Source: Saccopteryx bilineata
Lineage: Eukaryota; Chordata; Mammalia; Chiroptera; Emballonuridae
Assembly: GCF_036850765.1 (NCBI RefSeq)
Contig: NC_089493.1
Span: forward strand, 14,261,632 to 14,325,631
Length of the DNA stretch: 64,000 nucleotides
Direction of reading: 5' to 3'
Made by a program: the position numbers and the translations under genes. The notes under the pieces are model-generated. The model searched no databases. It was not told where the DNA came from and worked only from the letters and a program-made list of their open reading frames with translations. Positions 11,777 through 24,082 of this stretch are shown here, in pieces (position 1 is the stretch's first letter; every line of letters starts with the position of its first letter).

Positions 11777-12349
11777 ATCGATGTTTATTTTCATTAAGTC
11801 TTTTCATTTTGTCTCCTTCTCAGTCTTGAATGGCTCACAGGCATCACATAATGATGTCTCTGTCCCAGATGTTGTCTCTCTGCTGTCGACAGTAGCTTGC
11901 AAATCTTTTTGGTCTGCATGTGAGGATCTTTCAAGGGCACTGTGGGGAAACTGAGGCAGCATGTTAAAAGAGACACTACCCTAGGGTTCTGTGCCCTGAT
12001 AGTCCGTCCCTAAAACAAACCCAAGGTCACAGTGCCAATGAACGATGGAGCCAAGATGTGACCCCTAGCGGTTCAGTTGCAGAGTGTGCACTAGTGTGCA
12101 TGCTTCAGCGTCATGCAGCCACCTTTGCTCTCCGCCGGGAACGGGCTCACGTGAGAGCCGTTGTGCCCACTCCTTCCAGTGGTCACTGCCGTTGCTGCAG
12201 GTCCTCTTGTCCATCAGGTCTCTTCTCACATGCTGCTTTCCCCAGCTGCTCCCCTGAAAAGAGTGCATGCACACCCGTACCCACGCACACGCACACACGC
12301 GTGTGCACGCAGGCGTCATTCCGTATTCCCGTCACCCTTCTTTATTGTT

Positions 12350-12525
12350 CTCTTTAGTCCTTATTATTGCCTGCACTTAAGTATTCATTTGAATGCATGT
12401 CCCTGACGGCCAAGACGTGTTGTGTTCACTACTCTGTCCTCTCCAGGTCTAGAGCACTGTCCAGCCCCGCCCTCGAGAGGTATTTTGACTGAACCACTGA
12501 ACAAATGAATGAATGAATGAATGAC
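12350..12525 (+). repeat. L2 LINE 3' end with (TGAA)n tail
   Basis: CACTACTCTGTCCTCTCCAG, TAGAGCACTGTCCAG and a tail of AATGAATGAATGAATGAATG follow the L2 3'-end pattern. L2 is an extinct LINE of early mammals. Confidence 0.65.
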
Positions 12526-12809
12526 CCTCACCTGGATAGCTGCCGTCACCTCCCGCTTGGCCCCTTTCTTGCCTCTTTCCTGGTGTGCTCCCCGCGGCGT
12601 CCTGAGCGACCCCTCTCACTTCTGCCTGCTCCTGACAATTCCTTCCAGAGGCTTCCTGTTTTTATGGCTCCTGACTGCCTTTTAGACCCCTTCTCCTCAG
12701 CCCTACCGACGTTCCTTCTTTTTCTGATGAGGCCACCCCACACCTCTGTCCTCTGTCCTCCTGTGGCCCGAGCTCCGCCTGCCCGGCTTGCCCACCGCAC
12801 AGCCACGTC
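12526..12809. other. CT-rich stretch, probably L2-derived
   Basis: CT-rich DNA between two L2 3' ends, probably upstream L2 sequence that is too diverged to place. The 133-codon plus-strand frame (12517-12918) is pyrimidine-driven. Confidence 0.4.
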
Positions 12810-12945
12810 TTCCTGGGGCGACTGTGAGCTCAGTGAGGGCAGGAACAGCCTTGCTTGCTCCCCTTTGCCCCGCTCCCCGCTTCCAGCCCAGCGCCCAGTC
12901 AGGGGAGGCACTTGGTAACCGTGTGTTGGAGGGTGAATGAGGCCA
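12810..12945 (+). repeat. L2 LINE 3' end
   Basis: ACTGTGAGCTCAGTGAGGGC, followed by AGGAACAGCCTTGCTTGCTC and GAGGCACTTGGTAACCG, ending GTTGGAGGGTGAATGA. This is the classic L2 3' terminal pattern and the second such end within 450 bp. Confidence 0.7.
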
Positions 12946-14851
12946 CGGAATTCTCTGGGTAAGATCCACACAGCATTTTGTTGGAAGCCGGTCTCACTTC
13001 TCTAGAATTAAATGTCTCTTTGGCACCACAGAGTCTTCCTGTTCAAACTGTGAGATTTAGAGACGAAATGCTTCCTGCTAATTATGAGCTGTTGCCCCGT
13101 GAGAACAGAGCCACCGTGGGTCCCTGAGCCCTGGCACGCTGCCCCTGACCCAGTGGCGAACAATGGCACGGAGCAGGCCGTGAGAGGCCAGGCGGCCCAG
13201 CCCTGGCACCCGTGAGCCCGCGGATTACCCAGGGAGGATTGCCCTCTCGGGGCCAAAGGAGTAGGGAGTGGGTAAAAGGATTTGAAATGAGATTAAAGGA
13301 CCTAAAAGCTCCTTGCTCTTTGTCCCGGAACTGACGGGCCAGTTTCCTTCAGGGTAGCGAGACAGTCCCACCTCGGGGCTGGAGTGGTAGTAGACCGCTG
13401 TCCTGGGCCTCTACAGAGACTTAAAAATAAGTTGATCTGTACTTGTCCTTGTGAAGCTTCTTGTTTTTAAAAAAAAAAAAAAAGGAAGAAGAAAGACAGG
13501 GATGGAAAGAAACAAGAAGCCCTCACAAAAGTTCCCTAAATAGAACTAACTGCACACAAGGTGTATGAAGAGCATCTGACGTGGTCCCTGCGTCTTCCAG
13601 CCCAAGTCTAGAACGTGACTGGGTAGCCCGATCGGGATGCAGTTTCTTTATTTTGCCCTCTGAGCAGAAGGGTCATTTGTTCCCCCTGGACCCCAGCTCC
13701 CTCCACGTAAGGTCATTCATAAAAACCCTGCAAGTTTGGTCGGGGTTGAGTCAGTCAGGCTGGGGTGCTCCCTCCCACCTGTGGCGTGCCTTTCTCGCCA
13801 TCACGATTCCCTGAATGCTTTGAAGTCACTTCCACCTCGGGTGCTTCCTGGAGGTGTGTATTTTGTTTGGCTCTTGGCCCAGGCGCCTCTTAGAACCCTA
13901 AATCTTCGCTAGCGTCCCCTTCCTCACGCTGTCGGCCTCCCTGCCTTATCTGAAGTTTGTATTGATGTGAAGTGGCTTTTTGCCAACAGGAGAGCGAGCC
14001 TCCCCGTCCCTCTGAGCAGGATGCGGAGGCCGGCAGGCTTTGTCTCGCTGCCGCTGCTGCCCAGGCCCGACCCTGGCATGGGGGTAGGGGATTAGCTAAT
14101 GCACTGAGGTCTGCGAACGAATGCCCGGTTGCCTGAAACTCACCTCTGAGGCTGGTGGGTCCTTCCCACCTCCAGCGAGGGGAGCGGTCGCTGAGTGGTT
14201 CTTCTACCGCGGAACCCCGAGGTCGCGTGACGCTTGGGAAGGTGGTGACCCTGGTTACCCACCTTTCTGCCAAACCTTATGTTAGAACCCCCAGTGGTTA
14301 CAAGTGTATTTTGAATCTGAGGGACACTTTCCTGCCGTCTTTCTGGTCGCATATTATGAGCACGTTCCTGCTGCGTCGGAGGACCCTGCGTTTTGCCCTT
14401 CTGCCTGCGCGCTTTGTGATTCTGTGGGTGTCAGGTGTGTGCCCGCACCGCACTCGAGAGGCCGCGGGGAGGGGTGTTTGAATAAATCCCTGGTAGAAGC
14501 CGCCGACTGGCCCCCTCAGCAGTGAAATCATCTCCATCCCCCGGTGCCCACCCCTGTCTTTTTATTTGAAGGTGAGGGCTAGTTGGGTTCCAGTTAATTA
14601 AAGTTTTAATTGTGTTTGATTCTACAGCAGACCTAACGTTTATTTACCCGATTAATGAAATGCTCCGGGTCCCCATCCGCGCCCCCACCTTGAGCTCACT
14701 GTCTTATTGGGCAGCGGGGATGGCAGAGGCCCACGGACAGCTTGCTGGCTTCACCCAGCAGTTCACGTTCACTGTTAGCTTTTGGTGTTGTGTTCATAGC
14801 TGAGCAAAGCGCTGATTTAGCCTTCATCATCTGAACACCACTGAGAGATTG
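12946..14851. other. unassigned non-coding DNA
   Basis: GC-moderate unique-looking sequence with an A run at about 13469-13483. Minus-strand frame 13890-14273 (127 codons) and plus-strand frame 14155-14481 (108 codons) overlap each other and look fortuitous. Confidence 0.4.
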
Positions 14852-14859
14852 CTCTAACG

Positions 14860-15211
14860 CAGTGGTAGTCAACCTGGTCCCTCCCGCCCACTAGGGGGCG
14901 TTCCAGCTTTCACGGTGGGCGGTAGCGGAGCAACCGAAGTATAAATAAAAAAATATATTTAACTATAGTAAGTTGTTTTATAAAGATTTATTCTGCCAAA
15001 CTTAGCGAAAATCCGACATAAAGAACTTGGTAAGTAATTATTATGATATGCTTTAACTTGCTGTCACTGTGCTTTACAAATTTTATAAAGTAAAGTTACT
15101 TCCCTACTTTATAAATCACCATTACTGTGGAACCGGTGGGCGGTTAGAAAATTTTACTACTAACAGAGATACCAAAGTGGGCGGTAGGTATACAAAGATT
15201 GACTACCCCTG
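14860..15211 (+). mobile_element. non-autonomous hAT element
   Basis: It has imperfect terminal inverted repeats: the left end is CAGTGGTAGTCAACCTGG, and the right end is a plus-strand AGATTGACTACCCCTG. Internally, GGGCGGTAG recurs near both ends around an AT-rich core without coding capacity. The flanks are CTCTAACG (14852-14859) and GTCTAACG (15214-15221), an 8-bp duplication with one mismatch; two extra bases lie at the right junction. The structure is that of a bat-lineage hAT MITE mobilised by a transposase supplied elsewhere. Confidence 0.85.
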
Positions 15212-15221
15212 CTGTCTAACG

Positions 15222-16204
15222 TCTGAAATTCGAACGCTTGTGTGCCTGCTCTTGTCTTTCGGTGCAGGAAAGAGTTAACAAAGAGGCGTGAGAGGGTTCT
15301 CCTGAGAAAGCCCCCCTGGCAAGCCTGGCCCCGGTCTGACTCGCAGTGTCTGGGTACTGGGGTTTCGAGAGGCTCCTCCCTCCTTCATTCTCAGAACTGA
15401 TGGGAAGAATGGTTCGCTGAGCCCGAGGCGATCCGTGGGAGAAGGCGGGAATTTGAAGACGCGCCGGCTGGAGGGTGCCTGCACAGGTCGTCCCTGGTGA
15501 CAGTGGAGGGCGTGGGGTCTGATGTGCTGCCCTTGTGGACAGTACTTCATGCAGTGTCACAACTCACGGCTGGCGGAGTGATGCGTGTCCTGCGTGACGA
15601 CTCCACAGGGGAGGACGCGTGGGAGCTTGTGCCCGCTCTCCTCCCAACGTCGCCCGCGCTGGCCCACTGCCGTCTGCTGACGTCCTGCACAGCCGGGAGC
15701 TGTCTCTGCAGCAAGCTGAGGGTTGGGAGTGCGGGTGGGTCGCCCCATCCGGGGCTCGTCTCCGCACACCTTCCAAACCTGTTTCTGCCTCTCGCATTTT
15801 TCTATTTTGGCAGGTGTTTCCCTCCAACCCTGTATCCATAGTTAGAAACCTCAGAATCATCTTGGATTCTGTCCTTGATTTTAACTAGCAAATCCTGTTG
15901 ATTTTGGCACAGAAAAGTCCTGCATCCAGCCTCCCTGTCGCCCTTACCACTGTCCTGGTGCTGGCGCTCACCGCCTGTCCCTGGACCCCATGCAGCAGCT
16001 CCCCTGTCCTGTTCTTCTGCTCTGATTCTCCGCACCAGCCAGTCTGTGTGGCACCTGACTCCCAAACCTGGGTCGAGTTACCTTTACCGAGGAAGTAAGT
16101 CACAGGTGGCCCAGGCTGCCTTCCAGGACCCTGGTTGAGTTGCACCTGGCCGTCCGTCCAGCACCACAGCAGTTAGGCTTGGGTTGTTAGCTATGCACTC
16201 GTCT
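15222..16204. other. unassigned GC-moderate DNA
   Basis: Several overlapping frames of 60-114 codons are present on both strands, none recognisable. No repeat was identified with confidence. Confidence 0.4.
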
Positions 16205-16370
16205 GCCCTGCCGCTGGCAAATTATGACCTCTGGACATTGTGTCCTTATCCATTTACGAGGATGAGAACAATGCCGGCTCTTAGGATTGGCTCAAGGATG
16301 AAATAAGTTCCTGTTTAAAATTTTTAGAACAGTGCCCGACACAGACAAGGTGTTTGTTTCAATAATTATT
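16205..16370 (+). repeat. MIR SINE fragment
   Basis: CATTTACGAGGATGAGAACA, TGGCTCAAGGATGAAATAAG and TTAGAACAGTGCCCGACACA match the 3' half of MIR, ending in an AATAATTATTA tail. Confidence 0.72.
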
Positions 16371-16466
16371 AGTGGTGCTTTTATTTTTTTATAATTATTT
16401 CTTGGTGTTCTCCCCTCTGGGCTGTGAACTGCCCCCTGACATTGTATCTGGCCATAGCTCTTTAGT

Positions 16467-16700
16467 GAAGGAAAGGAAAGGAAAGGAAAGGAAAGGAAAG
16501 GAAGGGAAGGGAAGGGAAGGGAAGGGAAGGGAAGGGAAGGGAAGGGAAGGGAAGGGAAGGGAAGGGAAGGGAAGGGAAGGGAAGGGAAGGGAAGGGAAGG
16601 GAAGGGAAGGGAAGGGAAGGGAAGGGAAGGGAAGGGAAGGGAAGGGAAGGGAAGGGAAGGGAAGGGAAGGGAAGGGAAGGGAAGGGAAGGGAAGGAGGGA
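16467..16700. repeat. pentanucleotide array (GGAAA)n/(GGAAG)n
   Basis: About seven GGAAA-type units pass into about 38-40 nearly perfect GGAAG units, giving a strictly purine plus strand over some 230 bp. The Gly/Lys/Arg/Glu repeat frame (16372-16782) is an artefact of the array. Homogeneity this high suggests recent expansion and likely length polymorphism. Confidence 0.96.
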
Positions 16701-16969
16701 GGAAATGAGTGAGAGAGAGAAAGGGAGCGGGAAGAGGGAAAGTTGGTTAAGACACGGTTTGTACCCTCAAGGAGCTTGTTAATTAGTTGCAGAAGGAGTT
16801 AGGTGCACTAACAGGTAAGTTGACAGTACAGAGGAACGTGGGTCAGTCACCCCGTGGTGTGCCCTGCGAAGGATTCAGAGCGGTGAGGTCTGTGTGGGGC
16901 GGGAAAGGAGGCAGACCCACGTGTTTGAGCAAAGTCACCACACTCACGCTTTGCCACCATTTCGGGTTT

Positions 16970-16971
<2 letters not shown>

Positions 16972-17015
<44 letters not shown>
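16972..17015. repeat. (GA)n microsatellite
   Basis: About 22 uninterrupted GA units, with no SINE body attached on either side. Confidence 0.93.
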
Positions 17016-17016
<1 letters not shown>

Positions 17017-17018
<2 letters not shown>

Positions 17019-19844
17019 GTGGGGATTTGGTGTGCTTCTCAGCAGCAGTCACACAAGTGAAGTCTTCCTGCGAGGCCCTTTGATGCTACCCCTGCCGGAG
17101 CTTGTCTTTCTCTGGGGTGACGTTGTGAGCTGCCTAACAGGGTGTGCTCCTCCAAGAGTGCAATCCCTGTACAGTGATTCACAAGCACTCTCCTCCGGGG
17201 GTCTGTCTGGAGGTTCTCCTGGCTCTCGGAGGTAGAAGGGACTCTTGGGGACAGGCAGAGTCACTGCCAGCGCTGCCCGCGGACCCGAGAGCGTGTCTGA
17301 GGGTGTGGGCTGGCTGTCACCGGGTCTTGCGTCACTGGGCTGGCAGGAAGGGCGGGCTCAGTGTGGCGCAGCTGTGCCTGTGGAGACAGCTCTGTCCCGT
17401 GGGCTTCCTCAGGAGTTGCTGGCGACTGGGCTGCCGAACGTGGGGTCAGAGCAGCCGTTGCCGCTGCGTGTTCTGTGCAGTAGGCGCCCTCCGGAGTCCC
17501 CGTAGGAGGCTACGTCACAGTCTTGGGATCGTGGCTTGTTCTGCAGGTTTTGTTGTGTACAGCTTCATGACAAGGGCCCCAAACTTAGTACCTTCAAAGA
17601 ATAATCCTTTCTTAGCTCCACATTCTGTGTGTTGGCGGTTCAGGTTGAGCCTGGCTTGGGTGGCTCGCCTCTCTTGCTTGTGGTGTTGTCTGGGCTCACT
17701 GAGTATTTGGGCCTGAGCCTGGAGAACCGGGACAGCTCTCTCGTTGGGGTCTCCCGCCTTTCAGGACACTGTTCCAAGCTCCTTCCCGTGGTGGCAGGGG
17801 GCTACCAGCCATGAGAGAAAACAAGCCCCATTGCACACGCCCTTTTCCAGTTCCTGCTTGGGTCGTGTTTCCTAACACCCCATGGCCCCAGCGAGCCAGG
17901 AGGCCAAGCCAGTGTCATTATTGGCAGGGCCCCGCTGAGGGTGTGGACACAGGGACGCGTGATTGTTGTAGGCTGTAACTACAGTCGTCTGGTCTACGTT
18001 GTGGAGTCCGTTTTTCTAGGGCCCTGCCCGGAATGAAAGCAGCAATGTTGTCTGCTGCCTCTGCTTTCCCCCTTTAGCCAGTCGCCTGGGATGAGTACAG
18101 TCAGTGGACTAGACACTCCGGGCCTCCTTAGCATGACTCCTCTCGTGGCCGGCGACTCTACAAAAGACTTAAGCCATCTGGCTCGCAGATTGACGGGCGC
18201 TCCTCGTCCCAGAGGACCCACCAGGAGACTGGCTGGAGCAGCACAAATCTGATGTGAGCGCTACAGAAGGAACTCCAAGCTCACATACAGCCCGTGCCAG
18301 TAGTTCTGACAGAGCGACATCAAAGGTCCCCCGCAGGCTTCTTCGCCTGCCCTGGCCTGGGCGGTGTCCTCCCCCCATGCTTGAGCATCTCTGGGGACCC
18401 GCCAGCAGCTGTCCTCATGCGCCGACACGGCCCGGACGACACTGAGGACAGCAGAGCAGTGGCGGAGAGTCAGGGGACGTGAGGGGGAGAGACATTGGGA
18501 CATTGGACACACAAGGGTTTTTTAGCCGTGTTTAAGGCTAGGTGACTTTGAGCCCTCGGGCCAGTAGAGAGGTGCACTGAGGGACTAGGTGCCATCTGCT
18601 TTGACCCCAGTTCTAATCATCTGATTTAAGATGTGTATCCTTTTAGGGTTATGCTGATGTATTAGAGGTTCTGTTTAACCATCACTATTGGAATGTTGCC
18701 TCGTGATGTGTCAAGAAGGACGAGAATGAAGGGATTGATTTTGAGATTGGGTGTTTCCATGTTGAAGTGGACTGAGGAGGTGAAGGGTCAGAAGGACGGA
18801 TGGTCTTCAGGTTCCAGAACGAGGCTGGGGCCTGGGCGGGAAGGACACAAGCACCTCTCGCCTTGTCTGGCTGAGCCAGGTGAGGCCATGTAGGGCTGAT
18901 GGGCTGCCAGAGGGCTTCGGCCAAGGAGATGAGGAGGCTTCCGAGGCATGACTGTTGGGCAGGTGACGTCTGCTGCAAAGCAGTGAGAGGGGAGGGTCCG
19001 TTCTTTCGGCCCAAGACTGTGCTCGCGTCTCAGGTTGAGCAGATTTGACTGCCGTGGGGACTGACCTCACTGGTGGGGACTGGGAAGGCTCTGGGCCGGC
19101 CGACTGCAGTGTCTCTGAATGTGAAAGAAGTCTTGAGTGACTGGGTGTGTGTGTGTGCGCGCGCGCATGCATGTGGGTGCACCCACACAACCTACTATGG
19201 AAACGCAAGTGGAGCTCCACACTGTCCTGCCTCCCTCACATCTGCCTTCCCAGCTACGGCCTCAGCTCGGGAACCAGGAACTGAGCTCATCCTGGCCAGC
19301 GCCGTGTCTCCAGAGCTCTGTGGGTTGCCAGGCACATGTTAAACACTTAAGAAACATTTTTTTATTTTTTATTTTTTATTTTTTTTGAGTAAACGAATCA
19401 AGAAAAGCTGGAAGGGGATTTTTTTAAAGGCATCTTTTCGTGGTAATTTTTACACAATTAACCCTGGACATTCTAATCAGTCACAGAACAATGACTGTTG
19501 ATGTCTTTGAAAGCACTTTTGGTAGCGGTGAGATAAGAAATGAGAGGGAGCTCAGTAAACAAGTGACCAGAGTTAAATTTATACACTAGTAAAAACAAAC
19601 ACGAGAACTGCTGAAAGCCCCAGAACCTTATTTAGGTTGCCAGCGGAATGCGGTAGAGAGTACACTTTTTTTTTTTTTTTTTTTTTTTGCAGCATATTTC
19701 TGTTTTTCCAGAATCAAAATAGCTTTATTATTTTCTGATGATTAAGTAAATACATACTTATGTAGCATGGTCAGACAACAAACTGACAGAAAGAATTCCA
19801 TAAAAATACCCTTATTTTCAGGCTGTCAACATTTATGGGGGGGA
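17017..19844. other. unassigned GC-rich DNA
   Basis: It holds the longest non-repeat frame of the window, 190 codons on plus at 17144-17716. This frame is rich in Cys, Trp, Arg and Ser, lacks any domain that I know, and overlaps an 86-codon frame in another phase. The GC content alone explains it. A mixed (GT)n/(GC)n tract lies at 19145-19172 and a T run at 19666-19688. No gene can be supported. Confidence 0.4.
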
Positions 19845-20600
19845 AGTTTACTTGTGGTAGAATACACATAACGTGGAATTTACTGTCCGGGCAGTTTTCA
19901 GGGTTTAGAGTTCAGTGGCATTAAGCACCTTCTCGGTGTGGTACAGCCAACCTTCAGAACTCCTCATCTTGCAGAACTGACATGGTGTGCGCATTAAACA
20001 ACGCCCTGTGTCACCCCGCCCCAGACCCTGACAGCCTCTGTGTGCTTCCTGTCTCTGTGACTTTCACTACTCTTGGCACCTCATACAAGTAGATCCATAC
20101 AGTTTGTGTGTGTGTGTGGGGGGGGGCTTATTTCACTTAACATAATGTCTTCAAGTATTATCCATGTTGCAGCATGTGTCTGAATTTCCTCCTGTATAGT
20201 AAGTACCCTAGTGTGTATACCTTGTTCATTGTCCTCCCATGAACCGCCTGGGTTGCTTCCACCTTCTTGGCTGTTGTAACGCGGCTAATGCTACTATGGA
20301 TATGGATGTTGAACCTCTTTCGACATGTCCCTTCACCCACACAATCTCTATTTGTGAATGGGATCATACTCCGTGTGCTGCCTGGTCCTGTGCGTTTTTA
20401 CTGACCTGTCTGCCAGGCGCGTCTTCTCTTGTCGATGGAGATTGACGTCAGCACTCTTTTCTCACTATGTTCATAATGTATGTGTGTCTTGTATGGATTG
20501 ATCTACTTGTGGTTGGGCATTGAGGTTGGTTTTCACTTCTTGTTATTGTAACTGTGCCTCAGTAAACATGCTGAGACTCCTGTGTTTGTCCCCTTGCCTG
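19845..20600 (-). mobile_element. L1 3' end, antisense
   Basis: The plus strand reads as the complement of the L1 3' region: GTGGTAGAATACACATAACG, TTATTTCACTTAACATAATG, TCCATGTTGCAGCATGTGTC and GGGTTGCTTCCACCTTCTTG. The second half is rearranged or duplicated: AATGTATGTG-like and TTGGGCATTGAGGTTGGTTT segments repeat the theme after 20460. An internal (GT)n(G)n tract lies at 20107-20127. It is diverged and not coding. Confidence 0.78.
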
Positions 20601-21743
20601 CTGATAAAAATACCACAGTTGGCTCTTAGGTTGGATTCTGCAGAAGCCAAGCCCGAGCTAGGGATGTGGGTGTGAGGGGTTTGACGGGGTGTTCTCAGGA
20701 GGAGAGGAGCGAGAGAGGCAGGACGGGGAAAGGACTGAGCAAAGACGTCCTGAAGTCAGCCTCGGCCTATTAGAGCAAGTCACACTGGCAGGGTTGTCCC
20801 CCTGGGTCTCGGGGGCCTGTTGGCCTCTTAATGCTGTTACTCAGCGGCCTCCCAGGACCCCTGAGTCAAGGTCAGTGGTGGAGAAGTTGCTGGATGTGAG
20901 CTGTTAGTGCAGCCCCTGGCAGAAGTCCCGGGGTAGGGTGGGGTGCAGCCCCTGGTACGGCGGCTGTGGTGGGACACCACCCCCAGCGGTACTAGCACCT
21001 GTGGTACCTTCTACATGCCTGCGATGAGGCTTAGGACTTCAGTGCATTTCAGCATCCCGTGGTCCAGATGCTTGTACCTGTCCAGTGACCAGGTGAGGAG
21101 TTGTAAGTGAGAGGAAGCAAGTGGTTTTCCTGGTGTTTCCCAGTTAGTACGGGGCAGGTGAAACTGGAAGGCAGACTCAGGTCGGTCCTGTGCCAGATCC
21201 CGGCCTCTTTACTGGGAGACTTAGAACCTAAGGATGAGCTCCGGGAAGCAAAATGGCCAGACCGAGGGGATAGACCTGTTAGATAGACGTACACACCCAG
21301 TTTTTCTTCTCACCCCTTCCCCCAGGGGCATTCATCTGTATTCCTGCACACACACTGACTGTCCGTTACCCCTGGGTCTGGTCCCTCTGTTAGATTTTGG
21401 CTGATCCGGTCAGTAGAGTTTTTGCCTTGATTTTCTTTTCTTTCGTTATCACCGAGGTCGGCACCCTTCCCCATGTTTATTGGCCGGCTGGATCTGTTTC
21501 CTCAAGGCACAGTCTTTGGTCAAGGTCTCTCGTACTTTGGGGGTGGTCCTTGGCTCTAGTGTTTGACTCTTCCATGTAGATCTCCCCCAGGGACGAGAGG
21601 GGCTGTGTCTGTGGCACGTTTGTTTTGCGCTAATGCTTCGTTTGATTTCTGGGCTTCCAGCGAGTTCTCTGTCTAGGCTTCTGCGAGGACTGTACCCTTC
21701 CAAGCCATGGTGCAGCTTCGTTTCACAGACAGGAACTTGTAGG
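20601..21743. other. unassigned non-coding DNA
   Basis: No gene or named repeat was identified. Frames are short and overlap on opposite strands. Confidence 0.4.
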
Positions 21744-21935
21744 GTTTTTTTTTTTTATTTAATTTATTCATCTTACAGAGGAGAGGGAGAGACAGAGAGA
21801 GAGAGAGAGACGAGGGGAGGAGCTGGAAGCATCAACTCCCATATGTGCCTTGACCAGGCAAGCCCAGGGTTTCGAACCGGCGACCTCAGCATTTCCAGGT
21901 CGACGCTTTATCCACTGCGCCACCACAGGTCAGGC
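21744..21935 (-). mobile_element. bat tRNA-derived SINE, short-body type
   Basis: A reverse copy of about 190 bp. On the plus strand it has a T tail, a GA-rich tract, GAGCTGGAAGCATCAACTCC, CATATGTGCCTTGACCAGGC, B-box-like GGTTTCGAACC and a head ending CCACCACAGGTCAGGC. Possible duplications TTGTAGGG and CTGTAGAGG are imperfect. It is the same subfamily as the copies at 23404 and 23843. Confidence 0.9.
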
Positions 21936-23059
21936 TGTAGAGGTTTTTGTTGTTGTTAGCTGGGTGCCGACCGGAGGTTGCCGAGCCCGAGACATTCCTA
22001 GGCCCCCCGGCCCCGAACGGGAGCAGGCCCAGCTCTGTAATTAGCAGCGGACAGTAGGGTCTCTGTCTTTGGTGTCCTGAGTGCTGTGGCCACTTCTCCT
22101 TCCAGCCCGGCCGGCAGGACTCCCGTTCGCATGCAGACCCTTTCTGGAAAGGCGGCGGGAAAGGTCCCTTGCGCTTCCTCGCCACCTGAATTGTCAGTTT
22201 ATCCGTTAGCCCTAAATTTGCAGTTGGGAGAACACTGGACTCTGAGCGGCTCAGGTACAAAGGAAGGTGTGTTTTGCTTCATGTGACTAGGAAGTCCAAG
22301 AGTAGGTCTGACTCCAGGCGAAGTTGTCAACTGTCTCACACAGAGCCATCGGTGTCTGCCTCTCCCTCTGTTGGCGTTTCCTCTCTGGGCTGGCTGCACT
22401 CGGAGGCGAGCTTTCACCTCGTGGGAGCAAGATGGCAGCCCAGTCCGGCGTGACGCCTCAAAGATCGAGTTCGGTGGTAAAAGGGAGGCGCTCCTGTCCC
22501 CAAATTTGAGCCAGGCTGCCATTGGCCTAAAGCCTAGTAACTGTAACAGAGAACAATATATACTTTTAGACTTTCGCCAACCTTGCATTTGGGAAGGGCC
22601 GGCCCCAAAGGCATACTTGGAGCTGTTACCAGAAGAAGAGGGAACGGATGCTGGGTGGCCAGGAACGCCAGTGAAGGTCCACTACGCCCACATTGGTGAC
22701 GTGGGCCTTAATGATGTTTTCTTTTCATGATGTGATGACTCAGAAAGGGAATGGTTTTTAGAGAATAGGGCTGGCCCTGAATCTGGGGACTTGAGGACAA
22801 GGAAATCCCCCTTTGAAGCAGTTCTGTGCCTGCGGACCGCATGGAGAGCCTGGGGACATCGAGGCCGCCAGTGACCTTTGGCAGAGGTTGGGGTGTTCTC
22901 ATCTGAACGAGTGAGGCAAGCCAGCTGCCGTTTCAGTATTAAACCGAGTATGTGGTTACCCAGCCCTGAGGCCTGACTCACTGTCCAGAGGCAGGAAAAT
23001 GCCCAGGCGCCGGGAGCTCCAACAGCACACTTAACAGCACACGGACCAGAGAAGAAACA
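21936..23059. other. unassigned non-coding DNA
   Basis: Unique-looking sequence. Plus-strand frame 22371-22730 (119 codons) and minus-strand frame 22199-22588 (129 codons) overlap and have no recognisable domain. Confidence 0.4.
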
Positions 23060-23403
23060 TCAAGAGAAGTTTTAATATTTTAAATAAAAATGAAACCATA
23101 CTTTATCCAAATTTGTGGGATGCAGAAGCCGTGCTTTAGAGGGAAATTTATAGCATTGAATGCACATATTAGAAAAGAGAAACTAAATCAATCATCTAAG
23201 TTCAAACATAGGAAACTAGAAACGGAGGTGCAAACTAAATCTAAAGTAAGCAGGGAAAAACAAATAGAGCAAAAACCAGTGACATCAAAAACAGGAAATT
23301 AGTAGAGAAAAAAAATCAGTGAAATCAAAAGATGGTTCTTTGAAAAGATCGATAAAATTAATAAGCCTCTAGCCACACTAAGATAAAAAGGGTGGGGACA
23401 CAG

Positions 23404-23625
23404 GCCTGACCTGTGGTGGCGCAGTGGATAAAGCGTCGACCTGGAAATGCTGAGGTCGCCGGTTCAAAACCCTGGGCTTGCCTGGTCAAGGCACATATGG
23501 GAGTTGATGCTTCCAGCTCCTCCCCCCTGTCTCTCTCTCCTCTCTCTCTGTCTCTCTCTCTCCCTCTCTCCTCTCTAAAATGAATAAATAAAATAAAAAT
23601 AAAGAGTATTTAAAAAAAAAAAAAA
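23404..23625 (+). mobile_element. bat tRNA-derived SINE, short-body type
   Basis: A full copy. It begins GCCTGACCTGTGGTGGCGC, has AGCGTCGACCTGGAAATGC and B-box-like GGTTCAAAACC, and ends with a CT-rich stretch, AATAAATAAAATAAA and an A tail. The target duplication GGGTGGGGACACA, preceded by A residues, is identical at 23390-23402 and 23631-23643. It is inserted in the L1 relic. Confidence 0.95.
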
Positions 23626-23842
23626 AAAAAGGGTGGGGACACAAATGACTAACATTAGACAGAAAGAGGACATCACTACGAGCCTGCGGGCACAAAAGGG
23701 TAGTCAGGGGATCTGTGCCCACAAAGTTGATAAACTAGATGAAATGGATTAATTCCTAGCAAGTTACAATTTGCTTAAATGAGTACAAGAAGAAATTGAT
23801 GATCTGAATAGACCTGTATCTATTAAAGAAACGAACCGATTA

Positions 23843-24082
23843 AAAAAATTTTTTTTTTTTAAAAGCCATCCTCGTTTTTTTTTTTTTTTTTTTAATTTTA
23901 TTTATTCATTTTTAGAGAGGAGAGAGAGAGGGAGAGAGAGAGAGAGAGGAGAGAGAGAGGGGGGAGGAGCTGGAAGCATCAACTCCCATATGTGCCTTGA
24001 CTAGGCAAGCCCAGGGTTTCGAACCGGCGACCTCAGCATTTCCAGGTCGACGCTTTATCCACTGCGCCACCACAGGTCAGGC
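23843..24082 (-). mobile_element. bat tRNA-derived SINE, short-body type
   Basis: A reverse copy ending in CCACCACAGGTCAGGC on the plus strand. The 14-bp target duplication AAACGAACCGATTA is identical at 23829-23842 and 24085-24098. Its A tail (T runs on plus) is interrupted by AAAAGCCATCCTCG at 23861-23874. It sits about 220 bp from an opposed copy of the same subfamily, both within the L1 relic. Confidence 0.94.

Noticed and set aside
16372..16782. 136-codon frame encoding a Gly-Lys-Arg-Glu repeat
   Set aside because: It is the translation of the pentanucleotide array.
17144..17716. 190-codon plus-strand open frame, a possible gene
   Set aside because: No recognisable domain, Cys/Trp/Arg-rich GC-driven composition, overlapping frames in other phases and no splice or promoter context.
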